A stretch of 64,000 nt of DNA from an uncultured Collinsella sp. (GTDB lineage Bacteria; Actinomycetota; Coriobacteriia; Coriobacteriales; Coriobacteriaceae): positions 14,550-78,549 of the forward strand of contig CABRFZ010000006.1 in the NCBI GenBank assembly GCA_902470365.1. The letters are read 5' to 3'. Under the pieces are notes generated by a model. That model was given only the letters and a program-made list of their open reading frames with translations. It did not search any database and had not been told where the DNA came from. The translations under genes and the position numbers were made by a program. Below, one piece after another: positions 60,080 through 64,000 of this stretch; the first letter of the stretch is position 1; each line of letters begins with the position of its first letter.

Positions 60080-61414
60080 ATGTCCCAGTCCTCGACGCCC
60101 GCCGCCAGCGATGCCATCTACGACGCATCGTCGCTCGGCCGCCCGCGCATGTTTTTGCTCGGTCTGCAGCACCTGTTTGCCATGTTTGGCGCCACCGTGC
60201 TGGTGCCCGTGCTCACCGGTCTCTCGGTTTCGGCAACGCTTTTGTTTGCCGGTTTGGGCACGCTGCTGTTCCACTTCCTGTCGCGCGGTAAGGTGCCGGC
60301 ATTTTTGGGCTCATCGTTTGCCTTTATTGCCGGTTATGCCGCAATCGCGCCCAACGGCGAGACCGAGCTTTTGCCCTATGCTTGTCTGGGCGTTGCTTGC
60401 GCCGGCCTGCTTTATCCGGTGCTTGCGGCGCTCTTCCGCGCCTTTGGCGCCAAGCGTGTCATGCGTTTCTTCCCGCCGGTGGTGACTGGCCCCATCGTCA
60501 TTTCGATCGGTCTGATCCTGGCGAGCTCCGCTATTGCTAACTGCCAGACCAACTGGCTTGTGGCTGTCATTGGCGTTGCCGTTATCGTCATCTGCAACAT
60601 CTGGGGCCGTGGCATGGTCAAGATCGTGCCGATTTTGCTGGGCGTTGTGGTGAGCTATGCCGTTGCGGCTGCGCTCGGCGAGGTTGATTTCTCGGGCGTT
60701 GCCGCCGCTCCGTGGGTCGGTCTGCCCATCGTGTGGGACAACACCGTGTTTGCACTCTTTGGGCCGCAGTTCGATAACGGTCTTGCCACGACGGCCATCA
60801 TCACCATCATGCCGCTGGCCTTCGCGACCATGATCGAGCATATCGGCGATATCTCTGCTATCGGTTCGACTTGCGAGCGCAACTACATTGCCGATCCCGG
60901 TCTGCATCGCACGCTGCTCGGCGACGGCCTTGCCACGATTCTGGCTTCGCTCTTTGGCGCTCCGGCCAACACTACGTATGGCGAGAACACCGGCGTGCTC
61001 GCCCTGACGCGCGTGTTCGACCCGCGCGTAATTCGAATTGCCGCGTGTTGCGCCATCGTGCTTTCGTTCTGCCCCAAGTTCGCCGCGGTCATCGCCGCCA
61101 TGCCGGCATGCGTTATCGGCGGTGTGTCGCTCGTGCTCTACGGCATGATCAGCGCTGTGGGCGTCCGCAACCTCATCGAGAACCAGGTCGATTTCCAGAA
61201 CAACCGCAACGTGCTGGTTGCCGCGCTGGTGCTCGTGCTTTCGCTCGGCATCGCGTACAGCACCGCCGGCGCCATCGTGTTGGAGCTGGGCGGCGTGACC
61301 ATTTCGCTGTCCGGCATTGCCGTGGGCTCACTGGTGGGCATCGTGCTCAACGCCATCCTGCCGGGTAACGACTTTGAGTTTGATGTCTCCGAGCTTGAGG
61401 AGGCTGCTGAGTAG
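60080..61414 (+). CDS. Uracil/xanthine permease (NCS2 family)
   Basis: 444 residues with about fourteen TM helices. It contains MFLLGLQHLFAMFGATVLVP, GSSFAFIAGYAAI, PPVVTGPIVISIGLILA, the transport motif TTAIITIMPLAFATMIEHIG and GAPANTTYGENTGVLALT (NCS2 TYxEN). This fits the UraA/RutG uracil-type branch. AAAGGA precedes the ATG at 60080. A TACAAT box lies at 60004-60009, and a terminator follows at 61440. Not linked to pyrimidine genes here. Confidence 0.93.
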   Translation: MSQSSTPAASDAIYDASSLGRPRMFLLGLQHLFAMFGATVLVPVLTGLSVSATLLFAGLGTLLFHFLSRGKVPAFLGSSFAFIAGYAAIAPNGETELLPYACLGVACAGLLYPVLAALFRAFGAKRVMRFFPPVVTGPIVISIGLILASSAIANCQTNWLVAVIGVAVIVICNIWGRGMVKIVPILLGVVVSYAVAAALGEVDFSGVAAAPWVGLPIVWDNTVFALFGPQFDNGLATTAIITIMPLAFATMIEHIGDISAIGSTCERNYIADPGLHRTLLGDGLATILASLFGAPANTTYGENTGVLALTRVFDPRVIRIAACCAIVLSFCPKFAAVIAAMPACVIGGVSLVLYGMISAVGVRNLIENQVDFQNNRNVLVAALVLVLSLGIAYSTAGAIVLELGGVTISLSGIAVGSLVGIVLNAILPGNDFEFDVSELEEAAE

Positions 61415-61439
61415 CAGCTGCGTTCAGCTAAAACAAGAT

Positions 61440-61478
61440 ATGGTGCCCATGCGTATATGCGTGTGGGCACCATTTTTA
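61440..61478 (+). terminator. Rho-independent terminator after the permease
   Basis: 10-bp stem ATGGTGCCCA-TGGGCACCAT with a 14-base loop, followed by TTTTTAA. Convergent with the esterase gene end. Confidence 0.85.
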
Positions 61479-62141
61479 ATGCGTCAGTATCCAGTGGATG
61501 CCGCGGGCCATGCGTAAGTCGGTTTGGGCAAAGTGATTGCCGGGGTTGAGCTCCAGCGTTGTTGGAATGCCGCGCTCGACGAGCAACGCTTCCATCGCGC
61601 GTGTGTCGTCGAGTACATGCCGCATCATGCGGTTGGGCGTCTTGGTTTCCTTTTTGCCGAGTGACAGGTAGACGGCTTGCGGGCTGCCGGCAAAAGGGGC
61701 CGTGCTGGCACGGTCGACAAAGTCGGGAAACCATAGCGACCCCGATGCGCTCGCGGCGCGGTCAAAGGCGTCGGTTTGCCAGAGGGACCAGAGTGCGAAG
61801 AGGCCCGCGAGCGAGTAGCCGGCAATGCCGCGCCAGGTGGGCGGCTGAGGAAGCGACGACTCGACCTGGGGGATTATCTGATTCAGCAGCTCATCAAGAA
61901 AATCGGCAGCTTGGCCGCCGAAAGGCTCGGCATCGCGTACGGTCCCGTCGCATGCCCAGGGGCTCAGCTCGCGATTCCAATCGAGCCCGCCAATGGTGAC
62001 GAGGGCGAATGGCGGACAGTCGAGCTCTCGGCAACACTTATAAACCTCGCTGCCGTCGCCCACGACCACAGGAAGGTAGATGACAGGCGCGCTTTCCGTA
62101 TGATTCGAATAAACGGTTATCTGCTTTTGATGCGCTTCCAT
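61476..62141 (-). CDS. Alpha/beta-hydrolase esterase (Fes/enterochelin esterase-like)
   Basis: 221 residues. The nucleophile elbow is WRGIAGYSLAGLFALWS (G-x-S-x-A-G) and a C-terminal His is in LNPGNHFAQTD. The acid residue is probably in the FLDELL or KETKTPNRMM regions but cannot be fixed by eye. YLPVVVGDGSEV at the start and PFALVTIGGLDWNREL resemble the esterase D/Fes fold. No signal peptide, so it acts in the cytoplasm. The substrate is unknown. It is a stand-alone minus-strand gene convergent with the permease. Confidence 0.85.
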   Translation of the reverse strand: MEAHQKQITVYSNHTESAPVIYLPVVVGDGSEVYKCCRELDCPPFALVTIGGLDWNRELSPWACDGTVRDAEPFGGQAADFLDELLNQIIPQVESSLPQPPTWRGIAGYSLAGLFALWSLWQTDAFDRAASASGSLWFPDFVDRASTAPFAGSPQAVYLSLGKKETKTPNRMMRHVLDDTRAMEALLVERGIPTTLELNPGNHFAQTDLRMARGIHWILTH

Positions 62142-62256
62142 GACGGGCTTCTCTCAGTGTTGTGATATCGGCAGCCCCAATTGTCGCACGCCAGCGTATG
62201 CCGGTTGGGCTAGACCAAAGACAATCTCGTGCATCCCCTGCGGACGCATATGGAAA

Positions 62257-62291
62257 ACGCCACCGCCGGAGGGGAGCTCGGCGGTGGCGTT
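62257..62291 (-). terminator. Terminator downstream of the surface protein gene
   Basis: 12-bp perfect stem (AACGCCACCGCC and complement) read on the minus strand, followed by TTTTCC. It is about 60 bp after the surface-protein stop. Confidence 0.75.
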
Positions 62292-62348
62292 GTTAAACGG
62301 TGCTGGGGTTCGGGGCCTTCGCGGGAGCTGCCATGTGCGCAGAGGCGT

Positions 62349-64000
62349 CTAAGAACGCTTACGGCTCGCCATGGTGCCTGCGGCGATAGCGGCTGTTCCC
62401 GCAAGGACGGTTGCCACGATGGCCGCACCCGAGGTGTCGCCGGTTGCCGCGAGCACGCCGGTAGTCTTGGCTTTCGTGGTTGAAGCCGCAACGGCCTTGG
62501 TCGGCTTTGAGCCCTCAGGCTTGGGGTTCTGCTTGGACTCCGCGGGCTTGCTTTCTGCGGGCTTGGTCTCGTCGGGCTTGGGGTCTTCCGGCTTGGCTAC
62601 CTCGGGAGGTGCGATGGTCGTACTTTTGGCGACTGCTTTGATATAGAGGGAGTCGACCGTGGCGTCGCCCGTGCCGATGGCTTGGCCTGCCTCGTAGATG
62701 CCGTCACGGAGCTTGCGATAGTCAATGACCTTGCCGCCTTCGGGCGTCTGGATGGCGGCGTTCTCAATCTTGATGGTGCCGATTGTCTTGCCGTCAGCGC
62801 TCATGGCACGGGCAAAGATTGCCGCTGTATCTCCTTCGGCCGTTACCTTGCTGCGGATGATCGAGATGACTGCGGGTGTGACGCCCTCGCTGGTCTGGGC
62901 GATGATGCCGATGTTCTCGCCTTGGGGTTCGCGCCTCGTCTCGCCATCTTGGTTTTCGCTGTAGGGGATGGGGCCGTCGCCGTTCTCGACATAGCGGGCT
63001 ATGGCCTTGACAACGGAGTCGCTGATGTAGATGTGGCCGCCCTTCTCGTTGGGTCGATCGTTTCTGGTGGAGAATGCAGCCGAAACCTCGCCTTCCGCAA
63101 ACGCGTCCACGGTGGAGCCGTTCTTGACGACGATGTCGTCCTGGTAGGTGAAGAGGGCGTTGGCGCCACCGTATCTGCCTTTACTTGCACGGACCGTCAC
63201 GTTTGCATGATCGAGGGTGATGCCCTTGTGGGCATAGACGCCATATTCAACACCGTTTACGTTGAGGGAGGCGTTTGTGGCTGCGAGGCTGCCCTTGGCC
63301 TCGACGGCAGCGTCTTCCTCGGAGCTTGCCTTGACCTGGCTGCCGTCCGAGATGTTGATATTGTCGCCGCTCCAAAGGGCCTCACCATCGGCTGAGCTTG
63401 CCTCGACCGTCCCGCCACCCTTGATGGTGAGGTTCTTGTCGGCTCCAATACCCTTGTCCTTGGTAGCCCTGGCGGTGACGGCTCCGCTGTCGTCAATCGT
63501 GATATTGCCGTTTGCCCTGATGCCATCCGATGCACCCGTGGCGTTGACGTTGCCCGAACCTTTGATAGCGAGATCACCTCCGGCATTGATGGCATCAAAC
63601 CCAGTGCTCGTGGCGTTGACGGATCCGGCTCCGTCGATGTTGATATTACCCGTGGTGAGGATAGCGTCCTCAGTAGATGTCACGCTGAGCGTGCCGCCCT
63701 CGTCGCCTTGGATATTGAGCTCGGCATTCTCGTTAGTGCCATGAGAAACGTTGATGCTTTCGATCCATTCGGCAGTGACGATGTTGGTTCCCGAGTAATT
63801 CACGTTGAGCTTGCCTGCGGCCTGGATCTCGCCGCCGTTATAGTTGTTGAGCTTCAAGTCGTCGGCGCCGTCCCACGACCAGGTACCGGCCTCGTCGCTC
63901 GCCGCGGTGTTGTACTTGTTGCCGCCGACCTTGACCCATTCCGCTGCGAGCGAGACGCTCGGCATGAGCAGCGAGCTCACCGTGAGCGCGCAGGCCAGGC
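62349..64000 (-). CDS. Large repeat-built surface protein with sortase-type C-terminus, N-terminus cut by window
   Basis: About 550 residues are visible. The frame runs off the right edge through the end of a signal peptide (LACALTVSSLLMPSVSLAAE). The body is a chain of short beta-strand repeats of ~20-25 residues, with patterns like NINIDGAGSVNATSTG, DLAIKGSGNVNATGAS and NITIDDSGAVTARATK, which suggest a right-handed beta-helix. A Pro/Lys/Glu-rich linker (KPEDPKPDETKPAESKP) leads to LAATGDTS, a TM helix and MASRKRS, a variant sortase anchor. Likely wall-anchored adhesin or polysaccharide-binding protein. Confidence 0.85.
   Translation of the reverse strand, partial: LACALTVSSLLMPSVSLAAEWVKVGGNKYNTAASDEAGTWSWDGADDLKLNNYNGGEIQAAGKLNVNYSGTNIVTAEWIESINVSHGTNENAELNIQGDEGGTLSVTSTEDAILTTGNINIDGAGSVNATSTGFDAINAGGDLAIKGSGNVNATGASDGIRANGNITIDDSGAVTARATKDKGIGADKNLTIKGGGTVEASSADGEALWSGDNINISDGSQVKASSEEDAAVEAKGSLAATNASLNVNGVEYGVYAHKGITLDHANVTVRASKGRYGGANALFTYQDDIVVKNGSTVDAFAEGEVSAAFSTRNDRPNEKGGHIYISDSVVKAIARYVENGDGPIPYSENQDGETRREPQGENIGIIAQTSEGVTPAVISIIRSKVTAEGDTAAIFARAMSADGKTIGTIKIENAAIQTPEGGKVIDYRKLRDGIYEAGQAIGTGDATVDSLYIKAVAKSTTIAPPEVAKPEDPKPDETKPAESKPAESKQNPKPEGSKPTKAVAASTTKAKTTGVLAATGDTSGAAIVATVLAGTAAIAAGTMASRKRS

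Overview
The window looks like a chromosomal segment of a Collinsella-type member of the Coriobacteriia (Actinomycetota). This is an inference. It rests on moderately high G+C, the protein style, short palindromes placed at gene ends, XRE, LuxR and hybrid-kinase regulators typical of gut Coriobacteriia, and a sortase-type surface protein ending in LAATG. No rRNA, tRNA or CRISPR array was seen. Most of the window is ordinary chromosome; the mobile part is one nested insertion at about 34.0-37.7 kb.

Layout. 1-6 kb: an exported protein (cut by the window edge), a LuxR regulator and a two-component system on the minus strand. Divergent from these is a redox module of a 48-residue CXXC membrane protein, a polyferredoxin membrane protein and a thioredoxin-like lipoprotein. 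6-13.6 kb: a fused ABC exporter, a tRNA dihydrouridine synthase, a lone ribbon-helix-helix protein, a gene-poor repeat-rich stretch, a glutaredoxin, an XRE-zinc ribbon-TipAS regulator and trmO. 13.7-21.5 kb: a MalY-type lyase, then a substrate-binding lipoprotein with its hybrid kinase, facing a second hybrid kinase in which two substrate-binding domains are fused to the kinase. 21.7-33.8 kb: an ion channel, a LOG protein, a ClC channel, a GntR/ABC operon, prfC, a queuosine-precursor-type transporter, an SDR, ung, a DMT exporter, a LysR regulator and a MATE exporter.

34.0-37.7 kb: an IS110-family element lies inside an intergenic palindrome and is itself split by an IS21-family element (istA, istB) with a 5-bp target duplication. 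37.7-43.4 kb: rlmA-like and rsmJ methyltransferases, small membrane proteins, a GNAT enzyme and a Tet(M)-like GTPase. 43.4-48.3 kb: two related AAA ATPases flank a short UvrA-like protein. 48.4-54.4 kb: trmL, a CobW-type GTPase, an ArsC-like protein without the catalytic cysteine, a flavoprotein, a frameshifted GGDEF gene, an internally deleted EAL remnant and a patatin. 54.4-64 kb: four tandem 46-bp hairpins, a TPP-riboswitch-controlled thiM/thiE operon, a HAD phosphatase with a LysR regulator, a MetE-like methyltransferase, a uracil/xanthine permease, an esterase and a large repeat-built surface protein.

Themes. Five or more RNA-modification genes (dus, trmO, rlmA-like, rsmJ, trmL) plus translation factors are scattered through the window. 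At least five families of intergenic palindromes mark gene 3' ends, and one of them is the IS110 target. Several genes carry a YACAAT -10-like box with no clear -35. The best candidates for unfamiliar biology are the IS110-in-palindrome locus with its possible bridge RNA, the ATPase-UvrA2-ATPase neighbourhood, the CXXC/polyferredoxin/thioredoxin relay, and the 46-bp hairpin tandem.
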